Shown one piece after another: positions 11,538 through 23,149 of a stretch of DNA of 64,000 bases. Each line of letters opens with the position of its first letter. The stretch's first letter is position 1. The stretch is taken from contig NC_092576.1 of NCBI RefSeq assembly GCF_037975245.1, positions 23,100,611 to 23,164,610 on the forward strand, written 5' to 3'. The stretch is from Apostichopus japonicus (lineage: Eukaryota > Echinodermata > Holothuroidea > Aspidochirotida > Stichopodidae). The translations under genes were made by a program, and so were the position numbers. The notes beneath the pieces were generated by a model, which was not told the DNA's origin, ran no database searches, and was given only the letters and a program-made list of their open reading frames with translations.

Positions 11538-12774
11538 AACAAGAGCCCAAGGGCACTGTGGTTCCTTGCTTGGGGTATATGACAATACACATAATATTAT
11601 CAAGCAAGATTGGGCTCAAATAGTCCAAGTAATTGTGGTCTTACATGTTCCCATAAAGTAACCAACACTATAGCCAACACTTTTGTGATCACAAAATGTG
11701 ATCGGATTTTGATGAAAAGGCACTTTTGAGATCTAAATATGGCGTCGAAAATGTAAGAAATATAAGAGACCTACAAGCATGTCAACATATATGATAACAT
11801 TGGTGACCTCAGATGACATGACCTTTAAGTTTCAAAATGTTCCACCACCCCATTCACAACTTGTCCCAAAATATCAACCATGTCACACCTTGGCATTGAG
11901 ATTTAATTGCATTAAATGTCCGAAAATTAACTTTGAACTTGTATACATAACTTCACACACAAAGGTCACCTGGAGGTCAACCAATTGACATTTTTGATCG
12001 GTGAGACCTAAATAGAGCATGACTGTAAAAATTCAAACATTTTTTCTTTGCCCATTTTCTCCCCCCAAAATACTACTTTTTTAACATTAGCTGACCTTTG
12101 GTGACGTTGGATCACATGACCGTTAAGTTTGAAAATATTCCCCTATACCATTTGCAACTTGTCCAAAAAATCAACCTTGTCACACCTTGGCACTGGGAGT
12201 TATTGCATTAAATGTCTGAAAATTAACTTGGCACACGAAGGTCAAACGGGGGCCAACCCATTGACATTTATGATCAGAAGGTACCTTTGACATCTGAAAA
12301 TAGCATAAAAACTGTAAAAATCCACAAAAACACGTAAAGGTAACCAGAGGTCAAATTGAGGTCAAGGGTCACCCAGATGCGGGTCGACAATTGGATAACA
12401 TTGAAGCAACTCCCAACCCTAACGGACATTTCGTTCTCAAGTTATCGCAAAAATACTAGTTTTTTATCATTAATTGACCTTTAGTGACCTCGGATCACAC
12501 GACCAATATATTTGAAAATGTTTGCCTAACCAGTTCACAACTTGTCCCAAAATATCAACCTTGGCGCACATTGGCACTGGGAGTTATTGCAGTTTTAATA
12601 TTTTCGGTTTTTGGACCATAACTGACCTTTGGTGACCTTTGTGGGCACCAAAAACAATAGGGCACACCTTCTCCATATGGCGGATCTATAGTCCAAGTTT
12701 GGCCTCAATCCAACATTCCCTTATTAAGATAGAGCGAACCCAAGCAAGTGTCACAGACGCACACACACACACAC

Positions 12775-12812
<38 letters not shown>

Positions 12813-12860
12813 GCCAACCTGACTGCATAGGTTCCTTTTGCTAAAGCAAGGAACCAAAAA
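11538..12860. mobile_element. GGTTCC-ended repeat element, copy 1
   Basis: The left end reads ACAAGAGC...TGGTTCCTTGC and the right end GCAAGGAACCAAAAAT, an 11-bp inverted match. The interior has several diverged direct repeats of a TGACCTTTGGTGACCT-type segment, a CACTGGGAGTTATTGCA segment and a CA microsatellite near the right end. Two more copies occur at 28610-29738 and 40209-41028. There is no ORF, so it is non-autonomous. An ordered cluster of AGGTCA-like half-sites lies at 12338-12371. Confidence 0.65.
12760..12812. repeat. (CA)n microsatellite
   Basis: About 50 bp of CA dinucleotides with two TA interruptions, inside the right end of the GGTTCC-ended element. Confidence 0.95.
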
Positions 12861-15800
12861 TGCTATACTGAAATATGAATCCTTAGCCACAGTCAGGTCA
12901 CGATGTACAAACCAAGGAGGAAAACCATTTAGCATATAGGCCTATTCAGGCGAACAAAGAGGAACCGCGTGAAGACTTACTCTGAAGTAGACATAAAATA
13001 TATTCAGTGTGTGAAGGTATATAGCGAACAAATCGCAGTACTTATTGGTTAAGCGCCCTCAAAAAAAGCTCTTCCCAATAACGATTCTAGACTTACCTTA
13101 TTTAAATTCAATGTGCTATCCAGATAGACTGCGTAATTTGATATCCATGAAGGGAATTTATATACCATTGATAACTTACTGTGTTTATAGCCTTCTGCAC
13201 ATACTTGGGAATGATTACGTCATAAAGAGCATTCTAGTTTCAAGCAGTACATATTCAATATACATTATTATTATGGGGATTTCTAATGAGGGGAGCGTGC
13301 AAGGGTCTCGTTCCACAGTTGATAGTGCGCCGAGTTCGTTGATAACGACATGAACTCTGTGTAAGTGATAGTTGTTGTCTATCTGTACGTCATTATATCT
13401 AAATTTAGATTTGCCCGTTATATCTTAACGTAGAGTACAAAAGAAAGCAGATTGTAATGGCTCCATTTTATATCGTAAACTACCGACCATGTTTTATTTC
13501 CTGAGGGGAGGGGGGAGGGGAGTATGGGTGTTTATTTTCCCATCCGAAAATATCAAGGGCTATCAAAATCACTCTCCTGTACAAAGATATGGTAAAAACG
13601 TATATTGTACAGTAGATAAATAAACTACATATAGCCTATGTGTGTAAAATCGAAACGATTGAAACTTTTTCAACATTGTTTCAAAAGATGCAACATATTA
13701 TATTGGCATTCCTTTTTGAAGTTCTAAAAACAAATATTACATTGAGTCTCGCTACCTTCGTTTTAGCTTCTTACAGTAATGAAAATTACTGTAAAGTGCA
13801 CCATCGTTGGACCTTTACACACATTTTTACGGCATGGTACACCATAGTATTATTCAATCTCACAATTAAGATTTTTAATGACCGGTTTCGGGCGTATTTA
13901 GAATAAATAAATAAATTGCACATGCTGTGTGGATAGCTACGCCAGGGTATAGTATTTATCGATCATCGGAGCATTCTAATTAAATTGTCAAAATTCATAT
14001 TAGTAGTTTTAAGAGATGTCACACCTCGAAAACAGCAAATACGTATACACTCATAAATTATCAATAATGGCTGTCATAATTATATGCATGTGTACTTTGA
14101 ACGCACCGACGGAGACAGGTTGGACTAGGGTGCATTGTGGGAGCAACGTATCTTAAACTCGTGCGCAATTTCAAATAATGCAAATGTAAGGCTTAGCTTT
14201 AAAGCAAATATTTTGATTTCTCCTCCAAAAATTCCTGCCCCTGCAGTGCATAGGCCACTCCACAAACCCTCAGACATCGTGATTCCTTCCTTCAGTTTGG
14301 CGGTTTTGACCATGTGTGAGTCATTATTCTATTTCTGGTATAGAAAGAACGTTTCTAACTGGACAATGTCAGTGAGATGTAAACATTAAATTAATAAAGG
14401 ATTCAGCGAGATTTCTCTGACGCAAATTCATGTAACAGAGGGCGCATTTCTGTATAGCAAAAAGTGAAAATGTTCGATACTTTTGATGTTTTTTCACACT
14501 AGACAAACATATTAGTTTTGGTTTAGCAGCACTTTTCTAGTCTGAAGACAGGTTGCAACATGAAGCATTGTTGGAGGATTATAATGTCATGTACATTTAA
14601 CAATCACGCAATCTAACGATATAGTTGTCAAAACAACTCATTTGCATGCAACTTTAAAGAGGCATAATCTGCAGACACAACACATAGTTGCGATTCGTTT
14701 TCATAATGGATATATTCTAATATGTTGTGAGGTTTTATTTGTATTTCTTTAATCAGACGATGAGGGGGGGGGGGTGGGCAAGTCGGAGAATTTTTAGCGT
14801 CGGATCACCTCTGAACTGACAAAGTTATACTGCTATCATGAGAGACTTTCTACTAAATGCATACGAGCAAGAATCATTGTAGAATACCTTTTGGATAAAA
14901 TGCTTTCACTGTACCCGACCACTGCCACCTCCTCCCCTTGCTATTTGCAATACTTTGCACGTCTCACCGAAGCGCTATATAGCGAGTTGCCCTTCTCGGT
15001 TCATATTAAAGCTCAGAACTGCTTATAACGTCAAATGTGTACATATTTCTCCATATTTCTCCATTGCACATAGTTCTCCTTTGTTGTGTTTATAATTTCT
15101 TTCGTGTTGCCGCCTCTCATTGGCAGCGCCTTTTCATAAGGTAGTCTATGGAAAGATGGATTTCCATCTTGTGCAAACATGTAAGATTGTTGAACTCCTC
15201 ATCGGATAATTAATTCATAGCGGAGATTCATCATTAGCCCCCTTATTGGTAATGGCCACAAAACACAAAAATTTCGAATTTGATGTTGCTACGGTCGCTA
15301 ATGTTCTTAGATCGCGTATAGACTGTTTCAGGTCGCGTTGCTTCCTTCAGCAGGAAGTGCTACTGCCCCAAATTGGAAGATTTACTACAAGTGTCGACAT
15401 AACGAATAGTCTAGACTATGAGAAGTAAATTCATATTTATAAAATGTTAATCCCTTAATAGAGTTACTAAATGAAACAGTGCAGTTGGGTTTTTGAAAAA
15501 TGTGACATCGGTTGGTAATTTAATAAAACTAAAAACATTACGTTGTTTCTCGGAGGGTTGAATGCAATAATAAAACATTTAATTAAAAAAATTGTTTGAT
15601 TACTAACCTCCATATGTTTGTGATTGAGTTTCTGGTCAAAGTAGCAAATGTAAGTATTATAGTGTTATTACAGTTTACTTGCAATATGAGGTCAAACCAA
15701 GTGTAGATACATACACATTTATATCCCCCATTAGCAATCATATGCAATGAAACACATCGCATTCCTGCGTAGGAAATTGAGCGCGTAGTTAATTAGAGAG

Positions 15801-17560
15801 CTGTTAAAACAAATGTTGTTATCGAAAGAACAATTGCGCTAAAGCGTAATATAACACAGTTTGTGCAAAACGAAGCTACGTTTTTAACCTTATATACATG
15901 CAGACCGCGAACTAATGTCGCCGGACTTCTAATATTTGTAGCAACTAAAATGTTTATAAGGCACATTGTGTGCATAATAAAGTGATCAAATCCCAGTACC
16001 CATATAATCCACAAAAGTGATGTTAAACCATTCACTAAGAATTACAAACTGAACAGTGTCCCACTGCATGTCAATTGTAAAGAAAACAGTAATAAGCTGT
16101 AATTATACAAGAAAGGTTTTAGTAATGGATATCAAATCATTAAACTCACCGTTAAAGACAGTTATTCCTTGTTAACGTTCTTCAATTAAAGACTGCATTC
16201 AACTGTTATTCTACGACAAATTGTTAATGCTAATTTACGGTACAATGGTACGTTTACGTCCAAAACGACCCGTTATTTTACAGAAAATGCATTGAATGTG
16301 CATGAAGCATGTGCTATATAACGTATTGCTATACTTTACCAATAACACATAATTGTGATAATGAACGAACGGCGTGTCACGGTTGCTGACTTACGTCATG
16401 GTATGATGCGTTCTGCAGAAGCTGTATAGTACATCTCTGTAGTAACTCACTGTCACTTCTGGCCATAATCACAGCGTCTGTGCATATACGCTCTACTGTA
16501 TCTACATCATCAACCTGATATTATGACATATAAGAAAAGAACATTTCATAGTGTTTTTTTTGTCAATTAAAATGTTTCATAGATGATAACAGTCATTTAT
16601 TTGCTATAAACAGATCACCAAACATGAAATAAACTTTGAATGTTACAATCGGTATCGAGCTCAGTAAACTGATTTGTTGAAGTAGAAAAGCGGCATTCAA
16701 ATCTACACAAAACTAGTTAACAAAGTTTAAAAAAGAAATACTACATATTTTACCCACAGCTAAATAACGATTCCCTGTTTCTGCAATATGTGGTACGCCT
16801 TATAACAACTGCAATTCCTTTTTATTATGATGTTTTTTTCTCTGTTTATACGGTGATGGATAATTGTGTTAAACTACATGTGGTTTAAGAATTACAGCCT
16901 TTCCAAAATTAATTGGTCATTAACTATATTATCTACACTGTCTTTCTTTGTTTAATACAGCTCATCAGATGACAATTCACACGATTGAATGTTGGCAACT
17001 GTAACACATCTGTATCCTCGAAAGCAGAAAAGCTATGTTTTTACCACAGCTAGACGGTACGAGTTGGGTGGGGATACTTTAACATTCTTTTCCCTGTACA
17101 TATGATTTGGACGAGCGCAGCATTCAACAGCTTAAGTAGCTTAGTTTGTTTGATCATCAAATGTTACAAACCTGTCGGTGTTACTTATGACTTTAGTTGA
17201 TCAAGCTAAGATACTGATCCAAATGTAATACCAATATTTAACATTCGGGTATTGGCATATCTGGGTCTGGCTCCTAAATATGCTGCATATTGTTTGATTT
17301 AGTACGGTAATGTATAGCCAGAAGAGAATTTACGGTATGTCCTTGATTCATTCGTAATAAAATACATTCTTATGAATGATAATGAAAGCAATCTGACTTC
17401 GTTTCTTCTGTAAAGACTGATCACAGTTTCAAAGTGCAAACTTTTTAAGTGGACATTACACGTACGCAAGTTTAGACTGTCGGTATTGTTTACCCGATTA
17501 TAATATTAACGTATACAAGCACGTTACAGTGGGAATAAAGACTCTACAAACAAAACATAC
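12861..17560. other. Probable intron, no gene seen
   Basis: 4.7 kb of AT-rich DNA between two exons of the minus-strand NLR gene. A few ORFs of 60-100 residues were inspected on both strands; none has both splice borders and plausible composition. Confidence 0.4.
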
Positions 17561-17613
17561 CTTCCAAGCACCGGATTGAAGATTCAGACTGTAACCGTAG
17601 TTCCCCCACGACA
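17561..17613 (-). CDS. LRR-like module exon, phase 1 to 0 (NLR gene)
   Basis: A 53-bp exon with acceptor TGACATTATAG| and donor GGAAG|GTATGT encodes SWGNYGYSLNLQSGAWK, with a split Val codon at its start. The phase-1 entry joins the phase-1 exit of 18514-18590, giving the read-through RDIKVSWGNYG. The exon at 30356-30408 is also exactly 53 bp with the same phases, so both are likely the third exon of the repeated LRR module. The phase-0 exit fits the next module start at 5147-5349. The W..Y..SLNLQSG pattern is consistent with an LRR strand, but the family assignment is inference. Confidence 0.6.
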
Positions 17614-17759
17614 CTATAATGTCAGACATACAAACGTGTGTAAGAGAATTAACAATATAATAATAATAATACGATAGATTCATCTACAGAGAAGAACAGA
17701 TTACATATGTTTGTGGAACCGACTAATTTAATTCATTCATTCTCGTCTTATATACAGTA

Positions 17760-17998
<239 letters not shown>

Positions 17999-18030
17999 AA
18001 TCAATAAAGAATAACACACCAGACAAATTC

Positions 18031-18075
18031 CACTTCACGACCGGTTTCGTCCTTTTGGGACTCATCAGGCGAAGG
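18031..18075 (-). ncRNA. Hammerhead ribozyme motif, copy 1
   Basis: The minus strand reads CUGAUGA, then a stem II of GUCC/GGAC closed by CAAAA, then GAAA, then CCGGUC with the expected cleavage after UC. Stem I can pair CUUCGC with GUGAAG (six pairs, one G-U). Stem III is only the self-complementary ACCGGU, as in minimal type I hammerheads that are thought to act as dimers. Hammerheads of this kind are known from Penelope-like elements and related satellite retroelements. All invariant core bases are present, so self-cleavage is plausible. Confidence 0.75.
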
Positions 18076-18142
18076 TAGGAATCGACCCCCGGGTCTTCGT
18101 GTCACGAACCGAAGTCATATCACTCGACCACAGTGATTCTAC
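18073..18142 (-). other. tRNA-like sequence next to the hammerhead
   Basis: The minus strand shows TGGTCGAGTGATATGA, matching the tRNA box A pattern, and GGGTCGATTCC, close to box B, with a CTTCG/CGAAG stem between them. The 5' GTAGAAT and 3' TTCCTAC only partly pair as an acceptor stem, and the anticodon loop is not canonical, so this is a tRNA-derived segment (SINE-like or part of a retroelement), not a working tRNA gene. Its 3' end runs straight into stem I of the hammerhead. The second hammerhead copy lacks it. Confidence 0.4.
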
Positions 18143-18237
18143 TCGTTTGTTAAAGCGTATAAATTGGCTTTGAATAACTTTCAGTAAGTGCGTATTACCC
18201 AAGTGTTATGATTGTAATACGCCCTTAATGACAATTA

Positions 18238-18298
<61 letters not shown>

Positions 18299-18330
18299 AA
18301 TCAACAACGAATAACACACCAGAAAAATTC

Positions 18331-18375
18331 CACTTTACGACCGGTTTCATCCTTTTGGGACTCATCAGGTGAAGG
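18331..18375 (-). ncRNA. Hammerhead ribozyme motif, copy 2
   Basis: A second copy exactly 300 bp from the first, also preceded by a (TA)n run and AATAACACACCAGA. The core CUGAUGA and GAAA are intact. Stem II has one G-U pair (GUCC/GGAU), and stem I has one mismatch. Direct duplication of hammerheads fits the tandem pseudo-LTR layout of Penelope-like elements. No reverse transcriptase is found next to it. Confidence 0.65.
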
Positions 18376-18513
18376 AAGGAATATATATATATATATATCC
18401 AATTGTGTACGCACTAAAAGTAATGCAATAATTTAATGAATACCTATATATGAGAACACCTGATAAACTGAAATACTAATTGAACACTGACTAACTTGAC
18501 GATACATGTATAC

Positions 18514-18590
18514 CTTTAATGTCTCTAGATTTCATCCCCGCAGGAATTGATTCTGAAGCAATGGACGGAGGCAGCAAACAATTATCAAAC
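18514..18590 (-). CDS. LRR-like module exon, phase 2 to 1 (NLR gene)
   Basis: A 77-bp exon with acceptor CTACTTAAAAG| (pyrimidine-rich upstream) and donor TAAAG|GTATAC encodes FDNCLLPPSIASESIPAG followed by MKSRDIK. It joins the exon at 21417-21634 in phase 2 (giving KELSFDNC) and the exon at 17561-17613 in phase 1. Homologues with the same phases are at 3263-3339 (77 bp) and 61378-61445 (68 bp). The CLLPPSI...SIP...SRDIK pattern is the most recognisable part of the module. The reading frame is open. Confidence 0.65.
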
Positions 18591-18599
18591 CTTTTAAGT

Positions 18600-21416
18600 A
18601 GAAATGAAGAAGAAAAAGGATAAAATTATCATAAATTAACACAGTAATGTAGCAAAGTAAATAATATTACAACCTTTATCGTATAAATGTTGTAAACACC
18701 CGCCCAAAAAACATATGTATTATTCTTTTACTGTTTATAATATATCGTGAATAACCTGTAATTTGATGGAGAATTGTAACTACTAAAATTCATCTTATCT
18801 ACTAACAGACGAAGGTCGTAGATAAATATTTTTCAGTAACATTAAGCTATAATGCATTAAAGCCGTATGTTGCCGGGAAATCTTTATAACCAGTAGGGTT
18901 GTATCAACAAAGATGAAAAAAAGGGTAGAAATCATGAAATTCTCAATCGTATCATTCTTTATGAGATGCAATAAATATATTTGATTACAGTATATGATAT
19001 AATATTACTATTTCAGAATGCCAGCTCCGCTGCAAAATCGTAATTACGGTATTTTCTCTTCACTCCCGTGAGGGTGGATAACACTTCCTTTACATGTGTT
19101 GAGTATGAACTATATTTTCCAGCACCGTTTGTTATTATATATTCTTGTATTGACATGTATATGTTTCATGTCAAATCACGTATCTGAGTGCAGCGTATTC
19201 ACGTTTTAACCTACTTGTGTACCCATGAGAACGAATGTTATAACATTGATGTCAACTTACACCTTTTAAACAAGTAAGGTGCTACTTCAAAATCACAATG
19301 TTAGTAAAAAACAAAAACGTCTAACAGAAAAATCAATATTAATACAGCAATAACATCAGGAGAGAATGCTTCAGTTACCCTGGATTTCTCTGAAATATAC
19401 GAAAGTGGTCGACAACTTTATCTTGACAAGTCAAAAAAATAGTCCTTATAGAGAGAAGTGTGATTTCGAAAAACGTTTTTCAGCTAAAACAGTCAAAATT
19501 TCGATATGTCCTTCATCATAATTTACATCCGCAAAAAAGTGTAAACTTTCGAAGCCAAAACGTTGAGATTTGTCGCCGTTGCAAAGAACAAGTTTGGAAT
19601 GATGATAACAAACGTCAACATTCCTGGAAGAGTTTAGAACATTCAAACTGTGTGGAGTTGACAGTTCAGTAAGAATATTTGAAAGTAAATTAAGTTGAAT
19701 CTCTGAAAAAAGTTCCGAAAAGTCATGAATAAAGTTGAAATTGGAGTTAAGGAAAACAAAACGTAGATGTACATCCGCCGATTTGGGCCACGGTAGCATC
19801 TATAAGAAAATAAACTTGTATATGGAAGGCCTCGGGGGCTTTGCATACCATCACATTTTACGAGCACCATTCTAACAGGGCGGGTGATATATAATATACC
19901 ACAGGTAAACGAAACCAGCTTAGTGTCCGGAGGAAGCATATTGCTATAAGACCCAAATATATGGTGGAATAATAGCGAACCCGACAGCACAAGATGTGTA
20001 AATAAATACAAAATGACACGCTTCCGCTAATGTATCTGTCCGACGTCTTTCAAATTAATTCCAGGTCCCTCGATCTGCTTTTGCACCTTGCTCGATCTAT
20101 TAAAAATAACATGTTAATTAAGCTATGTCAACCTCATTATATTAAGATGCATTATATCAAGTTATGTCGGTCTCAAGTGATCAGAAAACACATTTCTAAC
20201 ACTTGTTTTTATTTGATATGTCGATGCTTCTGCGAAGAACATATTTTCCGATATTATGCGGAGTATACACTGGAGTTGTTCAGTACTTTTTTTGTTGTCA
20301 TATGCACGTGAAGGGTGTATTGCATGCTACTTACAATCCATACTACCATTCATTATGACATTAGCAGCATGTACATGCGATTATGGTGCTCTGTTTCTTC
20401 CTAGTTCAACATAACATACCTTACTCAAATCATTCGATTAGCGAATAAATAAAAGCCGTTCAGCGCATAGCTTTGTGTGTAATTGCAATGTACTTTATAT
20501 GTATTAATTATTAACATGTTCTCCCAAATTACAGATCTAGGGAGGTAAAAACAAACAAGAACGGCCGTCTTCACAGACAAGAACTTCTACGCCTGCCTAC
20601 ATTGGTTAGAAACGCAGAGGATATTGCTTGTACTCTACAATTGTATACACGTTCTGTCCGCTGTTACCTGTATATGTCACTCGAGGAAAATGTATTTTTC
20701 AGATATTTTCGCAATGTGTTCAGTGCATACTTTGTCATTTTTTTTACCACGTGGAAGCTCACATTCTTCTGTTTTTGTTTATTTCAATAGACACAATATA
20801 TCATATCTTGGTGCTTCAATTCTACCGCGTTCGATATAACAAGCAATTGTCTAAACGTTGGGTTAGTAAGTAATGTTAGTCATTCAGTAAATAGCTTTAT
20901 CTAGTACGGATGAATGACCGATTAGTACCTCTCATCATAAAGATGATTTCTATATTTCAAGATGGAAAGACAGTTTAATATGCAGCACGAATACAGTAGA
21001 CATTGCATTATCGAGTTTGAGTACACCGTTGATGGTCATTTACTGACAAGAAGCCTATCCAATTATAATTACAGAGATGTCAACATCATGTTCAGAGTTC
21101 TGCGTCGTCTTAAGGAATCAAAAAGAATAGTCTCATATTAGGTTTAACACAGTATATGGGAGCGAATAATATAAATTCAACCTATTACGTTATATTGCGA
21201 TAGAATAGTGACCTTCCACTAAATATAAATTTAGCTAGTACAAAAACATGAAACTTCAACGGTAATTACCGATATTACTATTAATAAATATATTTGTTGA
21301 AACATACATAACTGAAAGCTAAATTATTCCGACGTTTTGTTTTTGTTTGCCTTCAATTATTTTGTCAGGTTTGAACATTTAGAACTGGAAATCGTCACCT
21401 ATTACATTATACTCAC
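18600..21416. other. Probable intron
   Basis: AT-rich intron-like DNA. One ORF of 117 residues (19446-19799, listed separately) is the only candidate. Two plus-strand ORFs near 20.2 and 20.7 kb share a faint EE..F(R)Y(F) resemblance but cannot be supported. Confidence 0.35.
19446..19799 (-). CDS. Uncertain terminal-exon-like ORF
   Basis: A 117-codon ORF begins right after a good acceptor (TTTATTTTCTTATAG|) and runs to a stop. It is rich in Leu, Phe and Ser with stretches such as FHDFSELFSEIQLNLL-like helices. If real it would enter in phase 0 and be an alternative last exon of the NLR gene, since it lies between two in-frame module exons that join without it. An overlapping frame is also open, which weakens the case. 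Confidence 0.2.
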   Translation of the reverse strand: MLPWPKSADVHLRFVFLNSNFNFIHDFSELFSEIQLNLLSNILTELSTPHSLNVLNSSRNVDVCYHHSKLVLCNGDKSQRFGFESLHFFADVNYDEGHIEILTVLAEKRFSKSHFSL

Positions 21417-21634
21417 GACAGCTCCTTTAAATGTTCAGAACGTAGCCCATAACGGAATATCATCGTAACGTCTTCCTCTGTTAGTATCCTAGGCTCCTTA
21501 TTTACTTGCTCTGTCACTATGTGTATCTTCTCTACCGTCAATATTTGATTCAATCTGAGTTCAGAGTGAAGCACAATAACATCTTCTTCACACTCCTTGA
21601 AAGATTTGTTGAGGCACACACTGGTGATGGGAAT
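21417..21634 (-). CDS. LRR-like module exon, phase 0 to 2 (NLR gene)
   Basis: A 218-bp exon with acceptor TGTTTTCCGTCAG| and donor GCTGTC|GTGAGT encodes 72 codons. It opens IPITSVCLNK and closes EEDVTMIFRYGLRSEHLKEL. It is homologous to 5147-5349 at both ends, with identical phases. Its phase-0 entry fits the phase-0 exit of the NACHT exon (33751) or of the 53-bp exon at 30356. It therefore belongs to the C-terminal repeat part of an NLR receptor; that part usually senses ligands or regulates the NACHT ATPase. No stop or frameshift is visible. Confidence 0.65.
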
Positions 21635-22381
21635 CTGACGGAAAACAAAGCATGGATTTAAAGCATGGAAATGTTAACTCCCTGGTGAATACACGTTAGT
21701 AATACCTTTGATCAATAAGTTGATTGGGTCCTTGACTGCTTTCAATTTGATGGCTCAGAGTAACTTGGAGTGTAAAGTATATTGTCGATTTGAACGGGAC
21801 AAAAAGAGGGGTTAGGTTTCATAGGTGCAAAATACTTAAACAGTTGGGAAACAGTAACGTATGACGAGTGCAATAACTATGATGACATGAAAGCCATACT
21901 TTTAAGTTTATCACCAAAATACATTGTTCTAAATGTATATTCTAAATATAACAATGATATGAATTATTTAAGTACTTAATATAGAATATTAATTATGAAA
22001 GCAAATCATAGTAGATTCCTATAAAGTTGTGGTGATAGATAAAGTAGGTGCAAGCATTTAAGAGGAGCAGGAGATAGAGAGATGTGGGAGGGTTTGGAGA
22101 AGAGAAGAGCTACATAATATATCTACTTTACGACAGGTACTTTAAGTTCCGTTACATTTGTTTACTTTATAAATTCGACCGCTGTCAGACACAAAGTTCC
22201 ATAATATGTTGAACTGTTTATATAAATCTATTTGCAAAGTTATCGCCTTTGGATACCGTATTTCTTTCTTGCATTTACTGCCACAATGCTATATAAATTG
22301 TTTTACGGGAGGAACATATACCTCTTCCTTTTGTAACTCTAATATTCTATAAATCCATCCAAAAAGCAATATCTTAAGAGC
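21635..22381. other. Intron segment, nothing seen
   Basis: AT-rich DNA between an exon and the left end of the foldback-like element. Confidence 0.4.
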
Positions 22382-22589
22382 ATCCCATACAAAAAAGTCC
22401 TGAAGGAAACCTGCAGGAATCCTGCAGGAATCCTATAGGATTCCTGCATATGAAACAGGATTCCTTCCAAATGGATATTGAACTATAAACCACTTAGTGT
22501 TAGAAACTTGATTTTTTCATTGTAGAGCAGGATTCTTTTACAAAAATACATGATTCTTGAATTCACGATAAAAACTCTTCATTAACAAA

Positions 22590-23020
22590 CATGTATCCTT
22601 CACATGCAAGCAGGAATCCTTCAGCCACAGTCTGGAATCCTTCATACACATGCAGGATTCTTTCATTTACGTACAAGAATCCTTCATATGCATGCAGGAT
22701 TCCATGATGCTTGTACAGGAATCCTTCATAAGCATGCAGGATTCCTTTATTTATGTACACGAGTCCTTCATATGCATGCAGGGTTCCTTAATACACATAC
22801 AAGAATCCTTCGTAAACATGCAGGAATCCTTCATTAACCTACAAGAATCCTTCACTCAGTCTATACACATGCAGAAACCCTTCATATCATGTAGGAATCC
22901 TTTATACAAAATAATTAGGGTTGCATACAAAAATCCTTCACATATGCACACAGGACTCCTTCATATACATGCAGGAATCCTTCATACTGTATGCATGCAA
23001 GAATCCTACATTCTCGTTGT
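22590..23020. repeat. 21-bp tandem repeat in the left arm
   Basis: About 20 diverged copies of a 21-22-bp unit of the form GCAGGAATCCTTCATACACAT. Because 21 is a multiple of three, it yields seven-residue repeats in open frames on both strands (for example QESFICM). These ORFs are more easily explained by the repeat than by selection for a protein. Confidence 0.75.
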
Positions 23021-23149
23021 ACATGTATGAGTTTTGAAATTTAGAGAAATTTATCTCTCTAAATTCTCTCCCTCTATTAATTAATAGAGGCACTTTATTA
23101 CGTTGTTTACTAGAAATATGCGAGAATGTATTTACATTGTACTCATGAT

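Noticed and set aside
12639-12935. CA-repeat ORFs (HTHTHT and CVCVCV stretches)
   Set aside because: Microsatellite translations inside a non-autonomous repeat.
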